A stretch of 64,000 nt of DNA, from the NCBI RefSeq assembly GCF_018446385.1, contig NC_056000.1, positions 47,896,722 to 47,960,721 of the forward strand, in the 5' to 3' direction. The notes beneath the pieces were generated by a model that did not search any database, was not told the DNA's origin, and saw only the letters and a list, made by a program, of their open reading frames with translations. Positions 50,488-61,362 of this stretch are shown here, piece by piece. The translations under genes and the position numbers were made by a program. Each line of letters opens with the position of its first letter. Within the stretch, counting starts at the first letter, position 1. The DNA is from Zingiber officinale (taxonomy: Eukaryota; Streptophyta; Magnoliopsida; Zingiberales; Zingiberaceae).

Positions 50488-51436
50488 TTATCGGGACTCC
50501 AATGAGAGAAATGGAGACCGCCATCGCTGAGCGAGGAGACGTGCAAATTTCGCACAGTTTTTGAACTCGGTAGGCATTTTAAAGCTTTGACAATGAGCCT
50601 TCAAGCCTTCGATTTGTGCTTCTGCTAAGAAAGGTGGCGTTTTGAAATAAAGATAGGCGGAAGGAATCCGAGAAATTGTAAGATTCACAAATTTTTCAGG
50701 AATCAGATTACAACGAAGATTGAAAACCGGAATTGAATTGAAATAAAGCATGCAAAGATTGAGAGATGGAGAAAGATCAAACCTTTTTGACTAAGGAAGA
50801 TGTGTGAAGACAAGAGGGACGATTTGTTTGTGCGGCGAGCTACTGGTGAAACACCTTCATGGAAAAAAAAAGAAGAAGAAGAAGAAGAAGACGCTAGCAG
50901 CGAACCTGTCATGGACTGATGTCGATCTCCTCTGAATCCGTTAAGCACCTTCAACAACCCTCATCTGCAATTAGTGTAGGTCTTCTTCCCTTGTAATACG
51001 GTTCTCCCTCATCTGCGATTCAGAAAACATATGCAAATCGTAGAATTCCAAATATATCCAAATGAATGCGATGTAATCACAATGTTCTCAATAAGGCATA
51101 TAAAATCCACGGAAAACCAAATAAAACGATGGCACATTACAAATCGGATACGAAAACCAGATTCAAAAAAACTAATCATAAAACAAACAGGGAAACCAGA
51201 GAGAAGGCTCAGCAAGAACGTAGTGATTAGTATTGCACAAATCATGCGCAGAGAGCGTCTTAACGAGTGTGAATTTCTTCATCATGGCCTCCTCCTACAC
51301 TGGGAAAACTGATCTGTGAGCAAAACATTACAACCAAAATCACAGAAAGGACCAGAAAAGGGAAAGGATGAGGAACGCCATCGCCGCTCCGCTTGGGAGC
51401 CGAAGGAGCTCGCCTCCCAATCTCAATATATTGTTC
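50488..51436 (-). ncRNA. Probable snoRNA host transcript (boundaries approximate)
   Basis: Downstream of a telo-box and Site II promoter the minus strand continues for about 950 bases with no recognised protein. Small open frames exist (for example 50751-50488, 87 codons, start MLYFNSIPVFNLRC) but resemble nothing known. Two acceptor-like ttgcag/atgaggg words occur near 51018 and 50968, so the transcript may be spliced. Because it carries a candidate box C/D snoRNA near its 5' end and the promoter type used by plant snoRNA genes, I take it as a non-coding host transcript. The 3' end is a guess. Confidence 0.4.
51203..51292 (-). ncRNA. Candidate box C/D snoRNA guiding 5.8S rRNA methylation
   Basis: On the minus strand a perfect C box ATGATGA lies at 51285-51279 and a D box CTGA at 51212-51209. 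The flanks GGAGGC (51292-51287) and GCCTTC (51208-51203) form a 6-pair terminal stem. Total length is about 90 bases, normal for the class. Directly upstream of the D box, ctacgttctt is complementary to 10 consecutive bases of plant 5.8S rRNA (aagaacgtag in the gatgaagaacgtagcg segment). The fifth base before the D box pairs with the A after gaag, which by my count is A47, a 2'-O-methylated position I recall as reported for plant 5.8S. The inner C'/D' boxes are weak. Function: guides fibrillarin-dependent ribose methylation in the nucleolus. Confidence 0.78.
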
Positions 51437-51479
51437 AAACCCTAGCTCATCGATCTCGCTAATGGGCTTTAAATGGGCT
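51437..51479 (-). promoter_or_regulatory. Telo-box and paired Site II promoter motifs of the snoRNA unit
   Basis: A perfect telo-box (aaacccta) is at 51437-51444, and two Site II words (tgggct) are at 51463-51468 and 51474-51479. This combination is known from promoters of plant ribosomal-protein and snoRNA genes. It lies about 150 bases upstream of the candidate snoRNA, in the orientation expected for minus-strand transcription. Confidence 0.65.
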
Positions 51480-51638
51480 CAAACTCAGAATTAGTCTTTG
51501 AAGGTTTTTTATGGGAAATTTTACATGTCTATCATAATTATTTATGAATAAATTAAAAAATAGATTTAAAAATAGAGAAAATGGGAGAAAAGTTTCTAAA
51601 TACACTTTCAATTTTCCATACAGTCATATCCCCCCCCC

Positions 51639-51672
<34 letters not shown>

Positions 51673-52061
51673 TTTATTTCCATTTCATACCTATAAAAAT
51701 TTATTTACTTCAACTCTCTTATACAAATATCATTACATAATTATCTCTCATATTCTTATAAAAATTTCAAAAAATAAATATAATTACTCTTAAATTTAAC
51801 ACTTTAAAATAGAATCAAGTATATTTTCTATCAAATTGAGCATAATTTTTTTCCGCTTAATATAATTTTCTTAAATTCAGCACCATTAAAAGAAAAAATC
51901 TAGTATATTTTTCATCTGAGCATTATTTAAAAAAAAATCTATTATATTTTTTATCCAATTAAGGTGGAAAAAGAGTCATGATCAATTTGATACAAAATAT
52001 AATAGATTTTAGTTTAATGTGGTGAATTTAAGAGGAAATATACTCATTTTTGGATCTTTTA
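51480..52061. other. AT-rich spacer with homopolymer tracts
   Basis: Contains a run of about 11 C (near 51629-51639) and a run of about 27 A (near 51644-51670). No gene was seen. The right part borders the old LTR element and could include its degraded left end. Confidence 0.45.
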
Positions 52062-55000
52062 TATTTGGTCATCTGTGGGAACGCAGCCTGTATCTAAGAC
52101 ATGAAGATAGAAGACACTAGACAACTCATGACGGTGACACTACAAAGGAGGAATTAGATATATTGATATAAGTCCGAGCGGCAAAAATGATAGAGCAACA
52201 ATAACAACAGGCATTGGCCGAGCGTCAGATACATGAGCCCACGGCATCAGCAGCAGGGCAGTAGGTCGTATATAGAGACCGAGCGAAATATATATCCGTT
52301 CGGGGGCAGAATAAGAAGTTGACCGGCACATACGAGGACCTGCTCAATGCGTTGATCCTCCTTTCATTGTGCGTTATTCCACACTCCTTCAAAGGAACAG
52401 GGCCGAGCGGATAGAGAACCAAGATCATCCTCGGGTCGCGCCCCTATCCGTGATGGACAAAAGGAAAAGGTACCCTGGGTCGATGATTCGCCCGAACGGA
52501 TCAACGAGCAATTCTCTCAAGGGATTTTGACGATACGTTGCAGCGACACTATACCCCATTGACAATCGAGGAATACAATGGGATGATTGATCCAAGGATC
52601 ATCTGACTAGATTCGACAACACAGCCGCACTCCATCAGTACACCGATGAAGTGAAATGTCGAGTCTTTCTCACCATCCTCTCCGGATCAGCGCAATGATG
52701 GTTTAGACGATTGTCGATAGAATCAATTTACAACTTAAAAGACTTCCGAGCGACATTCTTGCACCACTTCGCTAGCAGTTGTCGCTACTAGAAGACAAGT
52801 GTTAATCTGTTCGCTGTGAAAAAGGGGCCCAAGGAGACATTAAGAGCGTACATCAAGTGGTTCAACCAGGTGACCATAGATATTCCATTGATATTCTTGG
52901 AGATATCGGTAAATGCCTTCTCTCAAGGGCTTACCGAAGGGGAATTCTTCCGCTCACTCATATAGAGGTCGCCAAAAGACTCCGACCACTTGCTCAAGCG
53001 TGCCATCGAATACATAAACGTGGACGAAGCCCAAACGACGTGAAGGAAGGAAGTGACTGCTGAGTATACTACTTCCCCTAAACGGCGACCGACCATCAAT
53101 TATCAACTACCAAAAGGTCCCCGATCGAGAGTAGCACAACTGCACGATGAGCAAAGAACATATGTCGTGCAACATGTAGCAGCAGGTCGACCCAAAGCTG
53201 CAAAAGGCAAGACTTCAACGTCGTTGTTTTGCTCGTTCCATCAATCGGCGACACACAACATATTAGTGCAGATTGAACTAATAATCTAGTTTTAATTTAT
53301 GACAAATAAGTTAAAGTTAGATGTGATGTTTGTCTAACTTTTCTATCATGTGTGCAGGAGTTGACTAGTCTAAAGGACTTAACACTAGGCTAAAATCCAG
53401 CTAGGTCTGAGGGACCTGATAGCTGGTGGGAAGTTCATATAGGTCTGCGAGGCCCGATATCTGGTGGGAAGTGCAGTTGGGTTTGCAAGACCTGACAATC
53501 AGTCGAAGTCCAGTTGGGTTTGCAGACCTGACAATTGGCGGAAAGACTTAGTGGGTCAAAGGAAAGTCAAGTGACTACAGTTGGTAAGTGGAAGTAAGCA
53601 ACTGGATGAAAGATCCAATGAGTACGCATTCCCCTTTGAGGGAATTGTAGATGTCGGTCTAACTTAGGTTCATTTGTAAAATCTAAGTTGAGACCTTGAT
53701 TAGATCCTCATCTTGAGAGGACAGGATCTAATTACTATTGTTGTTTTATTATGTTGTGTTAACTTTATTTCGTGGGCATTCGGGTGGTCCGGGAGCCCAG
53801 AGTCGGTCTAAGCACCCGGACCAAAAATCTCATCCAAAAGCTGATGTGCAGCGCGTCGATTGATCGAACCACGTTGTCTACGCACCCAGAATGAGCCTAT
53901 ATAAAGGCCTTCGACCAAGATCTTCAGTACACCAACTACTATGACTTTCACTCTTGTCCGGTGCTCCGAAAAAACTCCAATGACGTTATGAAGCTCCTCC
54001 GACAGCCGACATTCAAGACATTCTTATTTTCTTTATTGTCGATAATACTACTTTTAGTTCTTGTACTTAACTTGTGTAATTGTTCGAGCTATTAGTGGAT
54101 TGCCCAATGAAAACATTTGAAAAGTGCGGGCATTGGAGTAGAATGCATCGAAGGCTCCGAACCAAGTAAAAATTGGTTTGTTAGTATTGTTTTCTTTTCT
54201 TCCCTACGTACTTCGATTTAACTCGCTCTCTAATTTCGACTATCTCTATTCATCCCCCCTCTAGCGTCTTTCCAATCCTACACAACACTCGAGATTGCTA
54301 CGATTTGAGAATGATTTCTAACTGATCGACTCCTCCAGGATATCGACGTCACTCACCAACTCCCGATCGACGACATCAACATCGGTCAGACGGGCATAGA
54401 GAAGAAGAGACAGTGGCGGACGAGTAGCTCCATCGCAGGCCTCAGTGAAGGGGAAATGCAAGTCCCGCCCGAGGTTTGGCTAAACGGACTACATCCTCAA
54501 CTCAGGAGGAAGAAAACCGAAGCAACACCGCTCGGGGCAAAATCAGAATGATCGTCGGGGAGCAGATTGGCAGTGATTCGAATCGAGAAAGGAAGTTGCA
54601 CGCTTGTCAATTAGAGATACATGTTGTGGAATGCAGCAATGAGAAGACCGAAGGATCAGAGATCAATTTTGACCCTCGGGACCTAGAGGGAGTGAAAATA
54701 CCTCGCAACGACGCCTTGATCATCCGGACAGTAATATCTAACTATACTATTCACCGAACTTTTGTTGATACAGGTAGCTTAATGAATATAATCTTTAAGA
54801 AGGCGTTCGACTAGCTGCAAATCGATCGAAGCGAACTGCAACCCATGATGACCCCGCTTTATGGGTTTATAGGAAAATGAAATATTATGGATCGGCCAGG
54901 ATTGGTTGGTCGTATCACTCACAAATTTCATTGTGGTGGCGCGCCGTCCACCTACAATGTCATATTAGATCAACCAGTGTCGAATGAATTTCGAGCTGTG

Positions 55001-56764
55001 GTGTCTACTTTTAGCAAAAAACTTCGTTCATATTTTCTCTCACATTTGATCATGTTGATGACCGACAGCACAATAGGAAGAGTTCTCCTTAACCCAGAAG
55101 TGTCCGGATGACTGATCAAATGGGCCACCGAGCTGAACAAATTTGACATACAATATCAATTGTGGACCAGAATCAAGACCCGGACCTTAGCTAATTTTGT
55201 CATCGAGGTCTAGAATGTCGAGCTGGACGTGACTTGGAAGATATATGTAGATGGTTCATCCACTCGGCAAGGTAGCTGGATTGGCATTCTCTTGATATCG
55301 CCGCAGGAAGATAGAATGCAATTGTCCATACGGTTGAATTATCGGGCTACAAATAACGAAGCCGAATATGAGACCCTAATAGCTGGCTTGCAAGCAGCTC
55401 GGCATGTAAGAGCCACAAGAGTTCTCATCCACTTGGGTTCTCAACTGCAAGCTCAATAGCTATTGGGCACGTTCGAGATAAGTAACATTCGGCTTAAGCT
55501 ATACACCGAAGCTTTTGAGAAGTTGAAGGTAAGTTTCTAAGAAGTGGTTATATAGAAGATCCCGTGGTTGGACAACCAGGGCGTTGAGGAGCTAGCTAAG
55601 TTAGTCAATTCGTTATCATCGATTGTCATTGATAAGCTGATTGAACAAGTCTCACTAGTGGCGCACATCGATAGGATGGATGAAATAACCTTCCCGAGCG
55701 ACTGGAGGACGCCACTGATAAAATTCCTCTGATCAGGAGTCACACAAGCCAATCAGGAGGAAGCTCGTTTGTTGGAAAAGAGGTCCGGGCGGTTCATTCT
55801 AATTGGAAACCAGCTATATACAAGAGATTTCTCAAGGTCACTGCTCAAATGCGTCGGGTCGGAGGACATTGAGTACATCTTTCAAGAGGTTCATAAAGGC
55901 TTCTATGGTAGTCATCCAGGCGGCAGATCACTATCCCGAAAGATCCTGTTGGTGGGGTACTTTTAGCCTACATTGCAAGACGCCGCCGCTTAGACGGTGA
56001 TCACTTATTTGTCATTTCAGAAGTATCATAACATCCCGCATCGACTCACCGAGGAGATGAAAACATCCACGGTATCCTGTCCGTTCGACTAGTGGGGCAT
56101 GGATATCATTATATTGTTTCCCATGGCGACCGGTCAGTGAAGATTTCTACTAGTGACAGTAGATTATTTCTCAAAATAGGTGGAGGCTGAGATTCTAGCC
56201 AAGATAACCGAGTATATGGTTATCAAATTTATATGGCAAAACATTTTGTGTCGGTTCGGCATCCCTCGTCGGCTCGTCTTAGACAACAGAAAATAGTTCG
56301 CAGGACTGAGGCTCAAGGAGTAGTGTGAGGGCTATGACATTGCACAAGCTTTCATGTCAATGGTCTACCCCTAAAGTAAAGGCCAAGAGGAAGTCACCAA
56401 CAGAGAAATTCTCGGAGGGTTACGGGCTCTGCTCGACCACGCCGGAGGCAGCTAGGCCGATGAACTGCCTAGCATATTGTGGGCTCATCGCACCATACCA
56501 AGAGAGGCGATCGGCATAATTCCATTCCATCAGGTGAACAGAGGGTGAAGTAGTGGTTTCAGTGGAAGTCGGAGTAGAGTCCGATCATGAGCAACTCTAT
56601 GACTATGGAAACCCCAATCGGAGACTCATTGAATTTAACCTAGTAGATAAAGTACGAGATAAGGCCGCTATCCGGCTCATGGCGTATAGGCAGCGCATAA
56701 AGCAGAGCTACAGTTGGAGGATAATCCTGAGGTCGTTCTAGGTTAGCGACTATGTATATGATCC
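52062..56764 (+). mobile_element. Old, heavily broken Ty3/gypsy LTR retrotransposon (Tat-like)
   Basis: The left edge has the leader word ggtcatctgtgggaacg typical just inside Athila/Tat 5' LTRs. Parts recognisable in order on the plus strand: gag-like sequence (about 52.1-54.4 kb, split by an insert), protease-like (about 54.5-54.8 kb), RNase H-like (about 55.1-55.6 kb) and integrase-like (about 55.8-56.75 kb). The protein words are similar to those of the younger element on the right, so both belong to related families. Many breaks are present (well over ten), so it is an old fossil. The right end is cut by the insertion of the younger minus-strand element at 56764/56765. No intact LTR of its own was found. 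Confidence 0.85.
53254..54286 (+). mobile_element. About 1-kb insert in the old gypsy copy, solo-LTR-like
   Basis: The repeat cacaac at 53254-53259 and 54281-54286 flanks a 1021-base segment; gag-like sequence of the host element is found on both sides. The insert has no coding domain. It contains a TATA box (tatataaag near 53890), several degenerate repeats of a word like ggtctgcgaggcccgata in its first 300 bases, and a T-rich region, all typical of a plant LTR. Its ends do not read TG and CA, so the class is uncertain. Confidence 0.55.
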
Positions 56765-57604
56765 TGTCCGAATGCCGAATCAACGGACGCTGGGCACGTG
56801 GCGCTTCCGGCTGCTGGCGTGGATCTTCGACTGGCGGCACAAAGCTCCGGCGAACCTGCACAGAAATCAAGCCGGGAAGGGATTCCCGGTGACGACCCTC
56901 CGACGCTCAAGTCAGGCGAAGCTCAAGAAAGAAACAGTGGCTTTAAAACTCGTAGACTGCGTACCTCCGGCGAACAATGAGAGCCTTTATATAGGGCAGC
57001 GAATAAGTGAGTGTACACCCCCCCGAGGTGTACACGTGTCCGTGGCCCATACTCCAGTAAAGACTTGTCAGTGAGCTTCCCTAACCCATACTGCTACAGT
57101 CTTAGCATGTCCTCGATGGGACAGCGGAATCCCCTGTCACAAGATTTGGAGCATGGCCCCCACGTGAAACATACCTGCTGTCAGAAAAAGACGTTCCTTG
57201 TCCTTTTCCCATTTGCTCCAAATCTGGCTTCCGGGCGGACAACTACCTCAACATCCGGCCGGACATATGCGGTGGTTTACTTGGGGAGATCCTCCAACAC
57301 GTGCTTTATGGGGACTATTAGCAGTGTTACCTTATGGCTTTGGCCGAGCGTGATGTCCGCTCGGACCCACGACCTTTTTCACTGAGCGCCGGAACCCTGA
57401 TTTCTACAGGGCGCCTTTAACCATCAGCCGAATATCGTCCGGTCATTCCGCCCGATCGGACCCATACCTCTCCGGGCGTTCGACTCCATCGGTCGGCTGG
57501 CCGTCCGGTCGGACCCGACCCTCTCCGGCCGGATAACTGCCACTGTGACTTCCACGTGGCGTTGACTCCACAGGGCGGGGTCCCCTGTTCTTACTACCGG
57601 ATCA
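56765..57604 (-). repeat. 3' LTR of the nested Tat element
   Basis: On the minus strand it starts TGATCCGGTAGTAAG at 57604 and ends TTCGGACA at 56765, the usual TG...CA ends, 840 bases. The TATA box ctatataaag lies at 56994-56985 in element orientation. The five bases left of it, gatcc, should recur beyond the right edge of the window as target duplication. Confidence 0.82.
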
Positions 57605-57622
57605 CTTGCCTCTCCTTCAAGT
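57605..57622 (-). other. Polypurine tract of the nested Tat element
   Basis: Minus strand cttgaaggagaggcaag directly before the LTR start TGATCC; this is the expected plus-strand primer of reverse transcription. Confidence 0.7.
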
Positions 57623-57970
57623 CTAGTCGAAGGAGGCGAATAGTCCGACTGACTGGACTAAGAATCTGGACGAGCGGCTCCTTCATGTTGGTATCCTCCG
57701 CTCGGCCAACCATAGAGGTAGCCTTAAGTGAATCAACAATGGCATTGACTGGATCTCCTCGTGCTTTGCGCCAATCTTCGACATTAAGGTTGAGCATGCT
57801 TTCATTAAATGCTCCGAATGATTGAATGCCACGTGGAGCACTGCCATCGGCGTACGGCGGCGGTGGCATGGTGTTTTGATGTGATCGAAGCGATTCGAAA
57901 TGGACGGCTTGATGCATGCTTTGATTCCCGTGACCTGGATCCAACGGTGGAGGCCGCCCGGCCTTCACCC

Positions 57971-57978
57971 TATAAATT
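57971..57978 (+). promoter_or_regulatory. TATA box in front of the antisense extra ORF
   Basis: tataaatt followed by a CT-rich stretch lies about 260 bases before the first ATG of the antisense ORF and points in the same (plus) direction, opposite to the LTR promoter. Confidence 0.5.
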
Positions 57979-58224
57979 CTTCGTTTCCTTCTCTCCCTCA
58001 CTTGCCTCCGTGATTTCGACTACTGCCCCTGCGCTTTGGAACTCCGACGATCCTGTTTCTGCTCTCCGACGCTCTCCGGCGCCTTTTCCTTGATCCCTCT
58101 CCCCGCAGCAAGGTTTTATATCTTTCCTTCCTCTTTTCCGGTGTTTCCTCCGCATTTCTTTCTCAGTTTCGATCCTTGAAACTTCCTTTCGTTTGCTGTT
58201 GTTTTTCTCCTTCCTTTTTGCCTT

Positions 58225-60477
58225 TTGACTCCTTCCGATCGGCCCATGGCTAGCTCTTCCAATCCCGAAGATCAGTCGCTCGGTCCATGGTACACCACCA
58301 TGCAGTCCCGATTCGAACAGCGGGACTTCGATATTTTGGCAGACAATTTTGAAATCCCAAAGGATTTCGAAATTCGCTTAGCTGGTCCTTCCGCTCGGCC
58401 TCACAGGCCGCTGCGCGGAGCTTTCTGTGTCTTCCGAGACCAGTTTACCGCCGGTCTTCGTTTTCCTGTACACCCTTTCATCATAGATGTCTATAATTTT
58501 TTCGGTGTGCCGCTCGGCAGTTTAGTACCCAATACCTTCCGTCTCCTCTGTGGTGTTGTCATTTTGTTCAAGATTCACAACATCCCCCTCCGACCGGAGG
58601 TCTTCTTCTATTTCTATTACCCCAAGCAAGCCGAGCCGGGCACCTTCATGTTCTAAGCTCGGCCCGGCTTGGTCTTTTTCAACAAACTTCCTACTTCCAA
58701 TAAACATTGGAAGGATTATTTTTTCTACATCCGTATGCCCAATCAGGCAAACTTCCCGACCCAGTGGCAGGTCAGTCTGCCTCCCACTCCCGAGTTGAAG
58801 AAATTCAAGACCCGACCGGACTACCTCCACGCTGCAAATATACTGGCCGGTCTGCGGCTCGACATCAACAAACTTCTCCACGAGGGAGTGATGTACATCT
58901 TCGGGCTGAGTCCTATACGGACTCCTCTTCCGGCCGGCTTCGGTAAGAACTTTGGTTGGGCATTTGCTTTGATTGCTAACTGATTTCTTTTCCTTTCTTT
59001 GCAGCGGACATCGTCATGGATTCGGTCATGGCCGGTGTTTTGAAGAGGAAGGCGGCCGCTCTGGAAGCCGCGGCGGCCAGAGAAATGGAAGCTTTGGGTA
59101 TCCAACTGGTCGGATCCCACGAAGGAGAGAGCGGGACTCAGGCTAAGTCGACCGCCCCCGCTTCTCAGCAAAACGTGGCCAGCGGGGCCACTCCTCCTGG
59201 AGAACCAACTGCCCCCGAGGAAGGTTCCGCTCGGGAGGAGGAGCAGCCTCTACAAAAGAGGCGCCGAGTGGAGACTCCCCTGCGGTCGGCGACCTCCGCG
59301 GTCCAACCATCCGAGCGGGTCACTGCGACCGCTCGAGGCAAGGCGCCAGTGACTGAAACCATTTCGTCTGACCGGACACCCTCAAAATGGGATGAGCCGG
59401 CCGCGCCAATGGAGGCTATTCCAATCAGCACCCTTCTGCCCGCTCGCCATTCAGTCCAGCGCTCGACCATTCATTCCCAGTTTTCTACGTCGGCTTCTGA
59501 TCCCCTTCCGACCGCCGGTCAGACGACCCCCGGTCATGGCCGCACAATTCGGGTCACTCTTCATCTCCCGACTGAAGAGCTGATTCCAGAAGCCGACCGT
59601 CCATCTGCGCCCGAGCACACCATCACCTTGAAAGGGCCCTTAGCTGAGATGTGGGCCGATGCTCGGGCCTGCACTGCGATGATACCCCTCGGAAATTTGG
59701 CTAACAGCCATATGCAGCAGGCCACGGGGGTAAGTTTGTAATCTACCAACTTTGGTATTCATTCTTTCCGATCGGCCGCTCATAACTATAATTTTCTTTT
59801 GCCAGAGATGGGTGGAGGAAATTGCGGTTTCCAACCGCTTGGCCTTGGTGGATGAAGAGCTACGGCAACTAAAGGTCGCAGTTGGTCCGTCCGGCCTTCA
59901 GGGCCCTTCTTATTCCGAGCTGCAAAAGGAGCTGAAGAAAGCTCAAACTATGCTGGCGGCCGAACAGAAGAAGACAGCCGACCAGGCCCATGCCTTGGTC
60001 GAGTCCGAGTCCGAGCGACAAGTCAAGTCGCTTGACACGAAAATAGCCCTAGCCACCACTCGGAAGAATACAGCTATCTCCGATCTGGAGAAGAAGAATA
60101 TTGAGGCTCGGGGCCTGGAGCTGAAGATAAAGGAGTTGACAGAGCAGCTCGACAGGGAGAAGACGGGCCGCTCGGCCGACGCAGAAAAGCTTAAGAATCT
60201 GAACGAGACCCTCACCGGCTCGCAGGCGGCTTTCAAAGAATATCAGGATGCCGAGCCGAGCCGAGTCGTCGCTCTACGACAGAGCTACATCCGATCGCCC
60301 AAATTCTCGGAGAAAATCTGCGAGCGAATGTACACAGCCTTCGACTTGGCCATGACTGCCACTATGACCTATCTGAAGTCGAAGGGCCTTCTTCCGGAGT
60401 CCACCAATATTCCGGCCGGCGATCAGGTGGCGCTCCTAGATACCATCCCCAAGACCCTCTACGATTATATCGAGTAA
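58225..60477 (+). mobile_element. Antisense extra ORF of the Tat element (gypsy-type transposon domain)
   Basis: Plus-strand coding blocks, antisense to pol. The first part (for example FEIPKDFEIRL, PFIIDVYNFFGVPLG, MPNQANFPTQW) resembles the domain listed in Pfam as putative gypsy type transposon, from memory PF04195. The middle is low-complexity and Pro/Ser/Thr-rich; the last part is a long coiled coil (KIKELTEQLDREKTG). Intron-like gaps of 60-75 bases bounded by GT and AG lie between coding blocks. At least one interruption is present. Antisense ORFs at this position are known in Retand/Grande-type elements; their role is unknown. Confidence 0.75.
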
Positions 60478-60851
60478 TTTTTGTAATTTGGCCGCTCGGC
60501 TAAATATGATCCCTTTTGTACTTAGGCCGCTCGGCCTGAGATTTTATTTTTAATGCAATGCTTTCCTTTCGCGCACTCTATCTTTTTGCACTTTGTCCTT
60601 TTGCCAATTAACATGTGTGTTGCCCACTCGCCTATTATCACACCTCTGGCATTCGAAAGGCATTTTTCCGAAGTACTTGGCGATGCCCTTCCGCTCGGGC
60701 AAATATTCCGGACGCGTAACATTCCGCTTTGCTAGCAAGGATCGCTCGCTATAAGCCGACGAGAACCTTTGGGCCCTGAGCCGAGCGGAACGTAGAGTCG
60801 GTCGAACGATATTGGCGGCGAACTCCTCGGACACTTGCAGCCTTTTTTTTT

Positions 60852-61236
60852 TTCCGCTCGGAATATTTATAGACGCCGGCTCGTCTCTCGATATTTAATG
60901 TCGGAGCTCGACGGTCTTCCGCTCGGACATTTATAGATGCCGGCTCGTCTCTCGATATTTAACGTCGGAGCTCGACGGTCTTCCGCTCGGACGTTTATAG
61001 ACGCCGGCTCGTCTCTCGATATTTAACGTCGGAGCTCGACGGTCTTCCGCCCGGACGTTTATAGACGCCGGCTCGTCTCTCGATATTTAACGTCGGAGCT
61101 CGACGGTCTTCCGCTCGGACGTTTATAGACGCCGGCTCGTCTCTCGATATTTAACGTCGGAGCTCGACGGTCTTCCGCTCGGACGTTTATAGACGCCGGC
61201 TCGTCTCTCGATATTTAACGTCGGAGCTCGACAGCC
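60852..61236. repeat. Tandem array, six copies of a 64-base unit, inside the Tat element
   Basis: Units start at 60852, 60917, 60981, 61045, 61109 and 61173, each opening ttccgctcgga and containing gccggctcgtctctcgat. The first is 65 bases, the others 64; they differ by only a few bases. Arrays of this type between pol and the 3' LTR are a known trait of Tat-lineage elements and can seed satellite DNA. Confidence 0.95.
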
Positions 61237-61362
61237 TTCAAGGCTAATTTTAACGCTGCCGATCGGCGGATCCATTGGTCATCCTTTGAATTAATTTTGA
61301 TTCCTGCATTACAAGGACACGGGGACTAACATATACAAAAATGATTTACATTCATGCACCTT

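Noticed and set aside
51629-51671. Adjacent C and A homopolymers
   Set aside because: Could be mistaken for a retroposon tail, but no upstream body or target duplication was found; may also reflect sequencing error.
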